Positions 8,733-17,664 of a DNA stretch of 64,000 nt are shown here, piece by piece. The notes below the pieces were generated by a model. That model worked only from the letters and a program-made list of their open reading frames with translations. It was not told the origin of the DNA and did no database searches. The stretch comes from Catenisphaera adipataccumulans. GTDB taxonomy: Bacteria; Bacillota_I; Bacilli_A; Erysipelotrichales; Erysipelotrichaceae. The stretch is from NCBI RefSeq assembly GCF_014202755.1, contig NZ_JACHHK010000001.1, forward strand, positions 248,001-312,000, in the 5' to 3' direction. A program made the position numbers and the translations under genes. How positions within the stretch are numbered: the first letter of the stretch is position 1; each line of letters opens with the position of its first letter.

Positions 8733-9201
8733 TTTCTTTCACCTCTTTCAGCAGTTCTTCTGCCATCCGATCAACGACATACTGACGCACTTCATTGCGC
8801 GTCATCGCATCACATTGAAACATGAACGGCTTCACGCCGCGTTTGGAAGCAATGGCACAATATACACGTCCTGCCGGTTTGCCTTCCATTGTATCAGGTC
8901 CGGCATTTCCGGTAAAGGAAACACAGTAATCCGAATCGGTCAGTTCCCGAGTGTTGCGCGCCATCGCAGCGGCACACTCCTCACTGACGGCTCCATATGT
9001 ATGTACGAGCTCCGCCGGCACATGCACCAACTTTTCTTTTAATTCTGTAAAGTAAGTGACCACACCGCCTTTCAGCACTGCACTGGCACCCGGAACGGAT
9101 GCGACCGCACTCGTAAATAAACCAGCTGTAAGGCTTTCACAGCTGGAAATCGTGCAGTGTTTTGCGGTGCAGATCGTGATCAGTTCCTTGATCGTATCCA
9201 T
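8725..9201 (-). CDS. cinA: CinA C-terminal domain, nicotinamide-nucleotide amidohydrolase type
   Basis: 158 residues, matching only the C-terminal domain of CinA (PncC), which deamidates NMN to nicotinate mononucleotide. Diagnostic segments: [31 protein letters not shown] split as CESLTAGL and [11 protein letters not shown], plus SFTGNAGP and GRVYCAIA. The N-terminal molybdopterin-like domain of long CinA is absent. It starts directly after the pgsA stop and overlaps recA by 8 nt. Together with pncB-pncA just downstream this gives three NAD-recycling enzymes within 4 kb. Confidence 0.9.
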   Translation of the reverse strand: MDTIKELITICTAKHCTISSCESLTAGLFTSAVASVPGASAVLKGGVVTYFTELKEKLVHVPAELVHTYGAVSEECAAAMARNTRELTDSDYCVSFTGNAGPDTMEGKPAGRVYCAIASKRGVKPFMFQCDAMTRNEVRQYVVDRMAEELLKEVKENG

Positions 9202-9780
9202 CTACATCGACTCCAAAACATATTTTCTCAATTTCATAAAATAAACATAGCCGCTGTACGCAGACATCACGGTCGCTGCCCAAAGCAGGATCTGATCGAC
9301 CGGCAGGCCAAGATACGCAAACGGCCAGTTGCGCAGGATCAAGAAGATCAATGCGCACATCTGCAGGACCGTCTTCATTTTGCCGTAAATGCCCGCACTG
9401 ACGACACGGCCGTGCTGGCTGGCCACCATCCGCAGACCGTCGACGACCAGATCACGTGAGATCATGATCCAGGCTGCTACAACATTGACCTGGTGCGTAT
9501 AGACCATCAAGATCAGCATGGTATTCACCAGCATCTTATCCGCGATCGGATCAGCAAACTTTCCAAAGGTGGTGATCAAATTGCGGCTGCGCGCGATCTT
9601 GCCGTCCAGCAGATCGGTCAGTGAAGCAATGCCGAACAGTAAGAAGACGATCACATCACGCCGGCACAGACCGCTGACCGGTTCGATCACATTCTGCGTC
9701 GGATCCATTGCCAGGAACACGATGACGATCACCGGGACCAAGCAAATGCGCATTACAGTTAATTTATTCGGTAAATTCAT
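9202..9780 (-). CDS. pgsA: CDP-diacylglycerol-glycerol-3-phosphate 3-phosphatidyltransferase
   Basis: Integral membrane enzyme that makes phosphatidylglycerol phosphate. The CDP-alcohol phosphotransferase signature DG(x2)AR(x8)G(x3)D(x3)D is complete in the segment DLLDGKIAR...GKFADPIADK. About five transmembrane helices in 192 residues, normal for PgsA. GGAGTGATT precedes the ATG. It lies 11 nt after a rodZ-like gene, the usual arrangement. Confidence 0.94.
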   Translation of the reverse strand: MNLPNKLTVMRICLVPVIVIVFLAMDPTQNVIEPVSGLCRRDVIVFLLFGIASLTDLLDGKIARSRNLITTFGKFADPIADKMLVNTMLILMVYTHQVNVVAAWIMISRDLVVDGLRMVASQHGRVVSAGIYGKMKTVLQMCALIFLILRNWPFAYLGLPVDQILLWAATVMSAYSGYVYFMKLRKYVLESM

Positions 9781-9791
9781 CCAATCACTCC

Positions 9792-10919
9792 TTAATAAAC
9801 AGTGCCGGAACCATCATCATAAGTTGCCGTACTGTCATAATACGTACTATCATCCGTATAATACGTTGTATCTGCAGCCGACGTATCCGTCGTTGTAGTA
9901 TCTGTAGTCGTTGTATCTGTGCTTGTGGTATCCGTCGTGGAATCCGACGAAGTATCATCTGATGAACTGTCGGACGTATCAGACAGTGTCTTCACGATAT
10001 CAAAATACAGAACTGCCGGTTCTCCCTTCTGCCAATTGGTCTTATTAAAAGTCACGGATTTGCCGTTGATCTTGATCTTATTATTGCTGTAGGTGCCGAT
10101 CTCCACCTGAATCGTGCACTTCGAGGATACAGAAATCGACTGCGTATATGTATCCGAATAAACGGTTTCGGTATCGCTGTCAGAAACCAATGTATCGTCT
10201 TTATACACAACGACCGTACTGTCTTCCGGCATCGTGATGGTCAGATCCACCGATTTTGAACCGGTCAGGATACCGGCGACCTCATAAACGTTGTTTTCTT
10301 TATCGGTTGCCTGCATTTCGATCGTATCGGTCGATGTGGTGCTGCTTTGCCGCTGTTCTGCCAGTTTCTTGGTTTCCTGTTCTTTCTTTGCCAGTTCTGC
10401 CTGCCGTTCGGCTTCTGCAGTCTGAGCCGATTTATTGGCCGAATAGGAAATGCCCCAGTTGATCAGTGCCAGCACCAGCACAACACAAAGCACCAATACA
10501 CCGATCCGATAATAACGGGCATTCTTTGATTTATTGAACGCATAATTCAGACGTTTGCGGATCGGATGATCTTTTTTCTTCTTTTTCTTTGGTTTGGATT
10601 TTTTCGCGGAAGCCCGCTTCTTGGTCTTCGTAATTTTATTTTCAGCGGTGCCGTCGGATATTTTTGTCGTGCGGTTGGAAGCATACGCCGCAATATTGGC
10701 ATCGACTTCCGGCTGGATCGCATTCCAGTTAACACCGATGGCTTCGCAGTAATAACGAATAACGTAACGAATAAAGTTGAAATCATCATTGAATACCGCT
10801 AAATTGTTTTCTTCAACGGCTTGTATATATTGAGGCGCCAGCCGCGTCTGACTGGAAATATCCTGGATCGAAAGACGCAGCGATAAACGCCGTTGTTTCA
10901 AGAGTTGATAATAAGGCAT
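9792..10919 (-). CDS. RodZ-like cell-shape protein with Ser/Thr/Asp/Tyr-rich tail
   Basis: 375 residues. An N-terminal Xre-like helix-turn-helix (about 1-70, LSIQDISSQTRLAPQYIQAVE) as in RodZ, then a Lys-rich linker (KKSKPKKKKKK), one membrane helix at about 137-157, an extracytoplasmic beta-domain (about 210-320) and a final ~60 residues made almost only of S, T, D and Y. RodZ links MreB to the wall machinery. The tail is unusual; it may be wall-spanning or heavily modified. GGGGGAAC is the ribosome binding site. Position before pgsA supports the RodZ call. Confidence 0.82.
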   Translation of the reverse strand: MPYYQLLKQRRLSLRLSIQDISSQTRLAPQYIQAVEENNLAVFNDDFNFIRYVIRYYCEAIGVNWNAIQPEVDANIAAYASNRTTKISDGTAENKITKTKKRASAKKSKPKKKKKKDHPIRKRLNYAFNKSKNARYYRIGVLVLCVVLVLALINWGISYSANKSAQTAEAERQAELAKKEQETKKLAEQRQSSTTSTDTIEMQATDKENNVYEVAGILTGSKSVDLTITMPEDSTVVVYKDDTLVSDSDTETVYSDTYTQSISVSSKCTIQVEIGTYSNNKIKINGKSVTFNKTNWQKGEPAVLYFDIVKTLSDTSDSSSDDTSSDSTTDTTSTDTTTTDTTTTDTSAADTTYYTDDSTYYDSTATYDDGSGTVY

Positions 10920-10992
10920 TTTTGTTCCCCCTTGCGTTTCATATTATAACAAAAATTCCTTCATTCTCATAGACACATCAGAAAATAAATAC

Positions 10993-11020
10993 TTGACGAA
11001 TATATACTTTTCTGTAGAAT
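10993..11020 (+). promoter_or_regulatory. Promoter of tRNA-Thr
   Basis: TTGACG (10993-10998), 16-nt spacer and TAGAAT (11015-11020), 11 nt before the mature tRNA. Confidence 0.65.
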
Positions 11021-11031
11021 TAAATATACAG

Positions 11032-11105
11032 GCCCGTATAGTATAATGGTAATACACATCCATGGTAAGGATGAACTGGTGGTTCAATTCCGCCTACGGG
11101 CACCA
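11032..11105 (+). tRNA. tRNA-Thr (anticodon GGT)
   Basis: Acceptor GCCCGTA/TACGGGC, short 3-bp D stem (GTA/TAC), anticodon stem CATCC/GGATG with loop ATGGTAA (anticodon GGT at 11064-11066), T arm with TTCAATT loop, discriminator A and encoded CCA. It would read ACC and ACU. Confidence 0.93.
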
Positions 11106-11116
11106 TGCGAAAAAAC

Positions 11117-11143
11117 AGGAGCGAATGCATCGCTCCTTTTTTG
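11117..11143. terminator. Bidirectional terminator between tRNA-Thr and deoR
   Basis: Stem AGGAGCGA/TCGCTCCT with a 5-nt loop, T run on the plus side and A run on the other. Confidence 0.83.
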
Positions 11144-11144
11144 T

Positions 11145-11915
11145 TTATTCTCCTTTGCGGATCCGGATCCCCTGCTGCTGATACTGCGCAAGCAGCTGTT
11201 CTGAGGCTTCCGGATCGGTCAAGATCTCATCCACATCATGAATGTCCGCAAATTTCGTTGCGGTCACCTTTTCCAGTTTCGTATGATCCACGACCACGAT
11301 CGAACGTTTTGCCTGTTTGAGGGCTGCGCGTTTTGCCTGCGCCGTCTCGGGATGAGGTGTCGAAATACCATATTCTGCCGATACACCGTTCGCGGCAATC
11401 AGTGCGGTATCAAAATAATACCGCTCCATCTCTTCGATCATGCCGGCGCCTAACGTGCATTCATATGCATTTCGCAGCGTGCCTCCAAGCATAACGACCT
11501 GCAGAACATTGCTTTTCTGCAAGGTCAGTGCCACACGCACATCATTGGTGACCGCCGTCATCGGTATTTTTCGATACAACAACTCTTCCGCGATCTGTAC
11601 ACACGTCGTCCCGGTATCTAAGAAAATGGTCTCCTTGGCATTCAGTTCTTGTACAGCCAGACGCGCAATGGCTTGTTTCTGCGGCAAATCTTTGCCCTGG
11701 CGGGCATCCATGGTTTCTTCTGTTCCGTATCCAGCATCGATCCACATAGCGCCGCCGTGCGTCCGCAATAACTTGTGCTGCTGTTCCAGCTCGGTTAAAT
11801 ACGCCCGTACCGTCGTACCGCTGACCTGCAATAAATCGGTCAGTTCGGCAATGGTCACACGTTTCTTCTGCTGCAGTGTTTCCAGGATCAGATTCTTCCG
11901 TTCCTGCGCAAACAT
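11145..11915 (-). CDS. DeoR-family transcriptional regulator
   Basis: 257 residues. N-terminal DeoR helix-turn-helix (RVTIAELTDLLQVSGTTVRAYL region, about 18-50) and a C-terminal sugar-phosphate sensor domain with FLDTGTTC and VVDHTKLEK. DeoR proteins usually repress sugar or nucleoside operons and respond to phosphosugars. ATG follows the upstream stop by 1 nt; a TTG 18 nt earlier is a weaker start. As the last gene of deoC-manA-rmlD-like-deoR it probably controls this operon; the ligand is unknown. Confidence 0.88.
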   Translation of the reverse strand: MFAQERKNLILETLQQKKRVTIAELTDLLQVSGTTVRAYLTELEQQHKLLRTHGGAMWIDAGYGTEETMDARQGKDLPQKQAIARLAVQELNAKETIFLDTGTTCVQIAEELLYRKIPMTAVTNDVRVALTLQKSNVLQVVMLGGTLRNAYECTLGAGMIEEMERYYFDTALIAANGVSAEYGISTPHPETAQAKRAALKQAKRSIVVVDHTKLEKVTATKFADIHDVDEILTDPEASEQLLAQYQQQGIRIRKGE

Positions 11916-11916
11916 A

Positions 11917-12786
11917 TTACTTGTCCCAGCCAAAATCTTTCAGGATCTCCTGTACATTTTCTTCAAAGGTGCCGAATGTGATTCCTTTGGCCGCCAGTTT
12001 TCCGGCATCCAGACGGAAATCACGGAACCGGTCGGCATATCGCTCATGATTCGGCAGGATAAATTGCTTGATGGCTTCCGGTGAAGCGCCCAGCTGCTGA
12101 GCGATATAAACCGCACATTCATACGTTGTCCGTTCATTGGATGCGGCCACATGGTAAATGCCCGGCTCCAATTCGATCAGCTGCGGAAACGCTTCTGCCA
12201 GATGTTTCGCATATGTCATGCACCGTTTTTCGTTGCATGTAAATAAGGTCGGCTGCTGATGAAGCAAAGCGGTCATGACATTTTTCATCAAATTCGGACT
12301 TGCCTTGATGCCCGGCATCGAAAGTCCCATCTGCCAGGAATACCGCAGCAGCACAGCCTGCGGATAGGTATCCTGGATATATTGTTCACATTCGATCTTG
12401 TTTTGGCCGTACATCGTGACCGACTTGGTCGTTTCCGATTCCGTATGCGGGCCGGCCGCATCGACCCCATTAAATTCCTGCTCCGATCCGGAAAAGATCA
12501 GCTTCGCTCCTTTTTCTTTGCAGACATTGACGATGCGCTTGGTCGATTCAACATTGATGGCCTTGGCTAAGTCCGGATGTTCATCACAGAATTTTGTGTT
12601 CGCATTGGCGGCCGCATGAAAACACACATCAAAATCTTGTGTTCGGAGATATGCTTCTACCGCATCCGGATCCGTCAAGTCTGCATTCTTGCGCGTCATA
12701 CGGATCCAGTGATATGGATCCCGGTTCGTCTGATAGATCAGTGACGCCAGATATCCGTTTGATCCAGTGGTTAAAATTGTTTTCAT
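11917..12786 (-). CDS. RmlD-like NAD(P)-dependent sugar-nucleotide reductase
   Basis: 289 residues of an extended short-chain dehydrogenase, closest in shape to dTDP-4-dehydrorhamnose reductase. Nucleotide-binding TTGSNGYLAS at the N-terminus, catalytic-type MYGQNKIE (YxxxK) near 145. Flanking genes are deoC and manA, not the rml pathway, so the substrate may be a different sugar nucleotide or phosphosugar. ATG overlaps the manA stop as ATGA. Superfamily is clear, reaction is not. Confidence 0.78.
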   Translation of the reverse strand: MKTILTTGSNGYLASLIYQTNRDPYHWIRMTRKNADLTDPDAVEAYLRTQDFDVCFHAAANANTKFCDEHPDLAKAINVESTKRIVNVCKEKGAKLIFSGSEQEFNGVDAAGPHTESETTKSVTMYGQNKIECEQYIQDTYPQAVLLRYSWQMGLSMPGIKASPNLMKNVMTALLHQQPTLFTCNEKRCMTYAKHLAEAFPQLIELEPGIYHVAASNERTTYECAVYIAQQLGASPEAIKQFILPNHERYADRFRDFRLDAGKLAAKGITFGTFEENVQEILKDFGWDK

Positions 12787-13712
12787 CCCTGCTCCTTCCT
12801 AGGACGGCTCACTAATACATGGCTGCCTGCCGGTACGATCACGGACCCTGCCGCATACGGCACCAACATCGCTGACCAGCCGTCCAGTTCGATTCCTTCT
12901 TCCTGCCATTTCACCGTGATCGGATCCTTCTCCACATTGGTGATCATGGCATAGGTCTTACCGCAGACCAGCTCACGGTCTGCATCGACATACCATTCTT
13001 CAATTTCATAAAACGGGCTGTTTGATAAAGAACGACTTTTATGTTCCGCCGGCACAAAATGTGCCTGATTGGAGAAGTCAGCCACATTGAAACTGTCCTT
13101 CAGGTGCAGCTGGCGCTTTTTGCCGTCCGGTCCCAAACGATCGTAATCATAAAAACGATACGTAACATTACTGTTGGAACCAATTTCATAGGCCAGGATC
13201 CCCTTGCGCAGCTGATGCAGCGTGCCGCACGGAATATCGATAAAATCGCCTTTCTTGACCGGATAGGTCTTCAAATATTGATCCAGTGTACCATCCTGCA
13301 AGGCTCTGCGGATCGTTTCGGCATCCGCTGTGGTCGTACCGGCAACCAGATCGGCTCCCGGCATCGCATCGATGATATACCAACTTTCATATTTTCCATT
13401 ATCGTGCGAATGTGCCTGGGCATACGCATCATCCGGGTGCACCTGCACGCTTAAGTTGACCCCGGCAGCCAGCAGGGCGCCGCGCTGCAGTTCATGTTCC
13501 GTCAGTCCCGGACCGAGGATCTCGTCTTCACGTCCTTTTAGATAGTCGATAAACAAAGGCTGTCCGTCTCTGTTTTTGACTTTCGCCGAACCTTCCGGAT
13601 GGGCCGACATTTCAAATGACGTACCGATCCGGGAACAATGCCGCGCTTTGGCAATCTGATCGCCTGCCCAGATCGTATCGTACGTAAAGGGAATAAATGT
13701 CAATGGTTTCAT
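12783..13712 (-). CDS. manA: Class I mannose-6-phosphate isomerase
   Basis: Interconverts mannose-6-phosphate and fructose-6-phosphate. 309 residues from MKPLTFIPF, the short Bacillota type. Zinc ligand motifs: VQVHPDDAYA, and GTLHQL, with ESWYII between. Start chosen at the ATG that overlaps the deoC stop (ATGA) with GGAAGG upstream. Flanked by deoC and a sugar-nucleotide reductase, so the operon probably handles sugar phosphates. Confidence 0.92.
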   Translation of the reverse strand: MKPLTFIPFTYDTIWAGDQIAKARHCSRIGTSFEMSAHPEGSAKVKNRDGQPLFIDYLKGREDEILGPGLTEHELQRGALLAAGVNLSVQVHPDDAYAQAHSHDNGKYESWYIIDAMPGADLVAGTTTADAETIRRALQDGTLDQYLKTYPVKKGDFIDIPCGTLHQLRKGILAYEIGSNSNVTYRFYDYDRLGPDGKKRQLHLKDSFNVADFSNQAHFVPAEHKSRSLSNSPFYEIEEWYVDADRELVCGKTYAMITNVEKDPITVKWQEEGIELDGWSAMLVPYAAGSVIVPAGSHVLVSRPRKEQG

Positions 13713-14383
13713 TGTTGGTCGAATCCTTCCAGGATCTTCAGGGAGGACGACGTACCGATGCGCTGTGCGCCTGCCTCGATCATCGCTTTGCATGCTTCCC
13801 ACGTACGGATGCCGCCGGCAGCTTTGACCTTGACTTCTCCCTCAACGGTGTCGACCATCAGTTTAACGTCCTCGACCTTGGCACCGCCGGTTCCGAAGCC
13901 CGTGCTGGTTTTGATGAAATCTGGTTTTACATCCTTTGCGATCAGCGCCAGCTGACGAATCTCGTCTTTTTCCAAATAACAGTTCTCAAAAATAACTTTG
14001 ATGATCTTACCGTTGTCATGGCAAAGCTTGGTCAGCTGTTCCATCTCATTGCGGATCCAGTCCCAGTCATGCATCTTTGCCCGGCCGACATTGATCACAT
14101 AATCAATTTCATCGGCACCGGCTTCGATACAGTTGCGGCATTCGTCCAGTTTGTTTTTCAAGCCCGTCTGTCCTAACGGAAAAGATACAGCACCTCCGAC
14201 ATGGACATCCGTGCCGGCCAGTTCCTTTTTGCAGAATTCGATCCATTCCGGATTGATTGCCACCATGGCTGCGCCGATTTCCTTGGCTTCATTGCATAAT
14301 TTACGCAGATCATCTTCCGTTGCATATGCTTTTAAAAATGTGTGATCAAAATATTTTGCGAGTGTTTTTCTTGTGAGTTCCAT
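13709..14383 (-). CDS. deoC: Deoxyribose-phosphate aldolase
   Basis: Splits 2-deoxyribose-5-phosphate into glyceraldehyde-3-phosphate and acetaldehyde. 224 residues with the expected catalytic set: Asp in EIDYVINVG, Schiff-base Lys in DFIKTSTGF and proton-relay Lys in VKVKAAGGIRT. AAAGGAGATAAAACT precedes the ATG. First gene of a four-gene operon; no deoA, deoB or pdp is seen next to it. Confidence 0.95.
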   Translation of the reverse strand: MELTRKTLAKYFDHTFLKAYATEDDLRKLCNEAKEIGAAMVAINPEWIEFCKKELAGTDVHVGGAVSFPLGQTGLKNKLDECRNCIEAGADEIDYVINVGRAKMHDWDWIRNEMEQLTKLCHDNGKIIKVIFENCYLEKDEIRQLALIAKDVKPDFIKTSTGFGTGGAKVEDVKLMVDTVEGEVKVKAAGGIRTWEACKAMIEAGAQRIGTSSSLKILEGFDQQ

Positions 14384-14423
14384 AGTTTTATCTCCTTTTA
14401 TTTAGTTTCATTTTAACACTATA

Positions 14424-14452
14424 TAAAAGAAAAAGCCAGAATTAATCTGACT
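14424..14452 (-). terminator. Terminator upstream of deoC
   Basis: Stem AGTCAGA/TCTGGCT (one G-T pair) followed by TTTTTC on the minus strand; it ends the small membrane-protein gene. Confidence 0.72.
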
Positions 14453-14897
14453 TCTTTTTTGTTTTCTCGCTTTGAAAAAACCACTGCCCTGTCTCATCGA
14501 ACTCACCATAGGCCAGCCACTGATGGCGCAGCGCGTATGTCAAGTCCTGTCGTATTGTTTCCGGATCGTCGCCCAATGCGGACAGCGGACAGGGATCCTG
14601 CTTTGCCAGCACCGGCAGATAGTCTCGGCAGCGTTTTTCCCGCTTAGCAGCCTCTGCTGATTTCCGGCGTAATCGATTTTTCCGATCTTCACAAATCAGG
14701 GCAATAAACAACCATGGCAGCATCACGATCAGCGCTTTGGCCGGCTGCGTTCTTTGAATGATCCCCGCAATGACGGCGATCACCAACAATAAACAGGCCA
14801 GAAGCCTGAACGTATCCGACGCTTTCTTCAGATCCTGTGAATCTGCATGAATGCGCATTCCCGATGCTCCCTGTTTTTCTCGGGTTTGATGGTCCAT
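14442..14897 (-). CDS. Small membrane protein of unknown function
   Basis: 151 residues, not recognised. Two adjacent hydrophobic helices (LLACLLLVIAVIAGII and ALIVMLPWLFIALI, about 32-70) are followed by a basic stretch (RKNRLRRK) and a soluble C-terminal region with WLAYGEFDETGQWFF. Good Shine-Dalgarno GAGGAAG. It stands alone between two terminators. No catalytic motif is visible. Confidence 0.65.
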   Translation of the reverse strand: MDHQTREKQGASGMRIHADSQDLKKASDTFRLLACLLLVIAVIAGIIQRTQPAKALIVMLPWLFIALICEDRKNRLRRKSAEAAKREKRCRDYLPVLAKQDPCPLSALGDDPETIRQDLTYALRHQWLAYGEFDETGQWFFQSEKTKKKSD

Positions 14898-14960
14898 ACT
14901 GTCTTCCTCTCACCCTCATGTTACGGAATTTCAGCGCGTAAATCAAGATGACAGGGCAAA

Positions 14961-14981
14961 GAAAAAGCGCATTCTGCGCTT
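14961..14981 (-). terminator. Terminator of the DUF349 gene
   Basis: Stem AAGCGCA/TGCGCTT with 3-nt loop followed by TTTC, overlapping the stop codon. Confidence 0.78.
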
Positions 14982-16137
14982 ATTCTTCACTAATTTTGCT
15001 TTCGATATCGGCAATTTCATCTTCCAGCTGATGGATCTCTTCTTCCGCCTCATCGATTTCATCTTCAATTTCATCCATGCGGCTCTGGCTGTTCAGTCCG
15101 CGCAGGTCTTCCTCCAGGCGGCTGATCCGGCGCTTTTCGTTTTCGATATCGTATTTTTTGCGGTCGATGGTATTGGCCATCCGCTCTTTCCATTCTTCAT
15201 GTTTCTTGGCGTTCAGTTCTTTCAGACCGTCAAAGTAATCATCCATGACACTGCGGAACGAGTTCCAAATTTCGTTCTCACGTGCCCGGCCGCACGAACC
15301 GATTTCCTTCCACTGCACACCAAAATCTTTCATGGTCTGAGTGTTTTCACGGGAATAATCTTTCGTTGCTTCAATGGCTTTTGCTTTTTCGATCAGTTCC
15401 TGTTTTGCCTGATAGTTGGCATCCTGCGTTTTATGCAGTTCTTCATAGAAGGCATTGCGGCGCTGATAGAAGTGCTGGCGGGCGCCGTTGAAACGCTCCC
15501 ACAGATCATCTTCGTATTCGCGTCCGGCATTGCCGGCTTCCTTCCAGCGTGTCATCAAATCTTTGAACTGGTTGCCGGCCTTCTGCCATTCTTCCGAATC
15601 CTTCAGCGCTTCGGCTTCCACGATCAGCTTTTCTTTTGCTTCCCGGGCATCTTCGAAATGTTCTTTCATATCTTCCCAGTGCTCGTGTTTGCGCGTATAG
15701 AATGTCTGACGGGCGGCGTTGAAACGGTTCCACAATTCGTCGTCTTTCCGGCGTCCCAAACGCGGAGCTGCTTTCCACTGCGTCATCAGATCTTTCATCT
15801 GCTGCGTCGCATTTTTCCAGTCTTCCGACTGAGACACTTCTTCGGCCTTTTTGATCAGATCTTCCTTGATCTGTTCTCCGGCCTGATCTGCTTCCCGTTT
15901 TTTATCGTAGAACGTATCCATGATCGCATCGAACTTTTCTTTCAGTTCGTCTTCATAACCGGATTCCCAATAATGGATCCGGCGCCATGCCCGCTGCAGA
16001 TCATTGACACGCGGTGCTAACTCATTCCAGTCATCGATATCTTTTAATTTTTCCGCTTCTTCGATCAAAGCTTCTTTTTCTTTGATATCCGCATCCTGGT
16101 CTTCAAATTCTTCGTACAGTTCTTCATTATCATTCAT
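14980..16137 (-). CDS. DUF349 repeat protein, coiled-coil
   Basis: 385 residues from MNDNEELYEEF. At least four copies of the DUF349 repeat, recognisable by the pattern W...L...W...G...DELWNRFNAARQTFY (for example WKAAPRLGRRKDDELWNRF and WKEAGNAGREYEDDLWERF), ending in a Glu-rich coiled coil (about 320-385). Function in Bacillota is not established. GAGGGACC precedes the ATG; a longer frame with start TTG/ATG overlaps the promoter. Soluble, highly charged; possibly a ribosome- or RNA-associated protein, but that is a guess. Confidence 0.82.
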   Translation of the reverse strand: MNDNEELYEEFEDQDADIKEKEALIEEAEKLKDIDDWNELAPRVNDLQRAWRRIHYWESGYEDELKEKFDAIMDTFYDKKREADQAGEQIKEDLIKKAEEVSQSEDWKNATQQMKDLMTQWKAAPRLGRRKDDELWNRFNAARQTFYTRKHEHWEDMKEHFEDAREAKEKLIVEAEALKDSEEWQKAGNQFKDLMTRWKEAGNAGREYEDDLWERFNGARQHFYQRRNAFYEELHKTQDANYQAKQELIEKAKAIEATKDYSRENTQTMKDFGVQWKEIGSCGRARENEIWNSFRSVMDDYFDGLKELNAKKHEEWKERMANTIDRKKYDIENEKRRISRLEEDLRGLNSQSRMDEIEDEIDEAEEEIHQLEDEIADIESKISEE

Positions 16138-16174
16138 ACAAGGTCCCTCAATTGCTTTCAATTCGTATAGTATT

Positions 16175-16202
16175 ATTATAAACTGAAAATCCAAAATGTC
16201 AC
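16175..16202 (-). promoter_or_regulatory. Promoter of the DUF349 gene
   Basis: GTGACA (16202-16197), 16-nt spacer, TATAAT (16180-16175). Confidence 0.62.
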
Positions 16203-16341
16203 CCCAAATCGAAATTTTTCATGGAATCTTGTAAAATTCTGTGATTTTTTTCATGATTCCGGATAAAAGATAGTTATACTTTATCTTTTCATCCTTGAAT
16301 GATAAAATAGCCAAGTGTAAAATTAATGAGAAGGGTCAATT

Positions 16342-17652
16342 ATGAATCATAGAAGATATTCTTCGTCTTTCCGTTTGATCGTGTTGAGCTTTTTCCTGAT
16401 GATCCTAGCCGGCGGAATCCTGCTGTCGCTGCCAATCTCTTCCCGGCAGCACGTATGGACGCCGTTTATTGATTCGATCTTCACCGCCACTTCTGCAACG
16501 TGCGTGACCGGACTGATCGTCCGCGATACAGCAACGTACTGGTCGTGGTTCGGACAGCTGGTCATCCTTTGTCTGATCCAGGTCGGCGGCATGGGCGTCA
16601 TTACGATGGCCGTATTGATCGTATCGCGCATCGGGAAAAATGCCGGCCTGGTCCAACGTAAGACCATGCAGGATGCAATTTCCAGCCCGCGCCTGGACAA
16701 TATCGTCCAGCTGACGCGGTTTATTTTCCACGGCGCCATTACATTGGAAGTATTAGGAGCCGTGCTGATGGCTCCGATTTATATCTCCGAGCGCGGCATT
16801 TTACAAGGCATTTGGATGAGCATTTTCCATTCCATTTCCGCTTTCTGTAATGCCGGCTTTGACGTTTACGGCCATTATGAGTCACTGACGGCCTATGCGG
16901 GCAATCCCATCATCAACATCGTGATCATGGCATTGATCGTCTTAGGCGGTTTGGGTTTCGTCGTCTGGAAAGATGTCCTGGATAAAAAACAGCACATTTC
17001 CAAATACAACCTGCAGACGAAAATCGTCCTGCTGACGACGTTCTTCCTGATCGTAGGGCCGGCTGTTTATTTTTATTTCGGAGAATACAGTGATTTGTCA
17101 GGCGGCACGCGGGTGCTTGTTTCCTTTTTCCAGTCCGTGACGCTGCGTACGGCCGGATTCAATACAACGGATCTGAGCACGCTGACCGGCACCGGAAAAA
17201 TGACGATGATCTCGATGATGCTGATCGGCGGCAGTCCGGGATCGACTGCCGGCGGTATGAAAACAACGACATTTGTGGTCATTCTCGCCTGTGTCTATGC
17301 GGCCTTCCATCAGGATCATCCGCATATTTTCCGCCGCCGTATTTCGAACGAATCCATTCAGAATGCGATCTGCATCTTTACTTTATATATTGTTTTGTTC
17401 CTGGTCTGCGGCATGCTGATCAGCCGGATCGAAAATATCGATATTGTCAGCTGTCTCTTTGAAACCGCCTCAGCCATCGGAACAGTCGGGTTGACATTGG
17501 GCATCACCACCAAGATCGGTGCCGCTTCAAAGATCATCTTGATCTTATTGATGTATTTCGGACGGGTCGGCGGTCTGACGCTGGCATATGCGCTGACATT
17601 CCGCAGCCGCTACACCAAAGCGCTGCCGGTAGAGAATGTCAATGTCGGTTAG
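16342..17652 (+). CDS. ktrB: Potassium channel-like transporter subunit KtrB/TrkH
   Basis: Membrane subunit of Ktr-type K+ uptake. 436 residues with about eight membrane helices plus four pore-loop segments of the SKT family; selectivity-type sequences include TSATCVTGL, SAFCNAGFD, VTLRTAGFN and SAIGTVGLT. GAGAAGG precedes the ATG. It is followed after 12 nt by the NAD-binding subunit, so the pair forms a complete system. TATACT (16275-16280) and TAAAAT (16303-16308) are possible -10 boxes, both with weak -35. Confidence 0.94.
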   Translation: MNHRRYSSSFRLIVLSFFLMILAGGILLSLPISSRQHVWTPFIDSIFTATSATCVTGLIVRDTATYWSWFGQLVILCLIQVGGMGVITMAVLIVSRIGKNAGLVQRKTMQDAISSPRLDNIVQLTRFIFHGAITLEVLGAVLMAPIYISERGILQGIWMSIFHSISAFCNAGFDVYGHYESLTAYAGNPIINIVIMALIVLGGLGFVVWKDVLDKKQHISKYNLQTKIVLLTTFFLIVGPAVYFYFGEYSDLSGGTRVLVSFFQSVTLRTAGFNTTDLSTLTGTGKMTMISMMLIGGSPGSTAGGMKTTTFVVILACVYAAFHQDHPHIFRRRISNESIQNAICIFTLYIVLFLVCGMLISRIENIDIVSCLFETASAIGTVGLTLGITTKIGAASKIILILLMYFGRVGGLTLAYALTFRSRYTKALPVENVNVG

Positions 17653-17664
17653 GAGGATAGAGAT

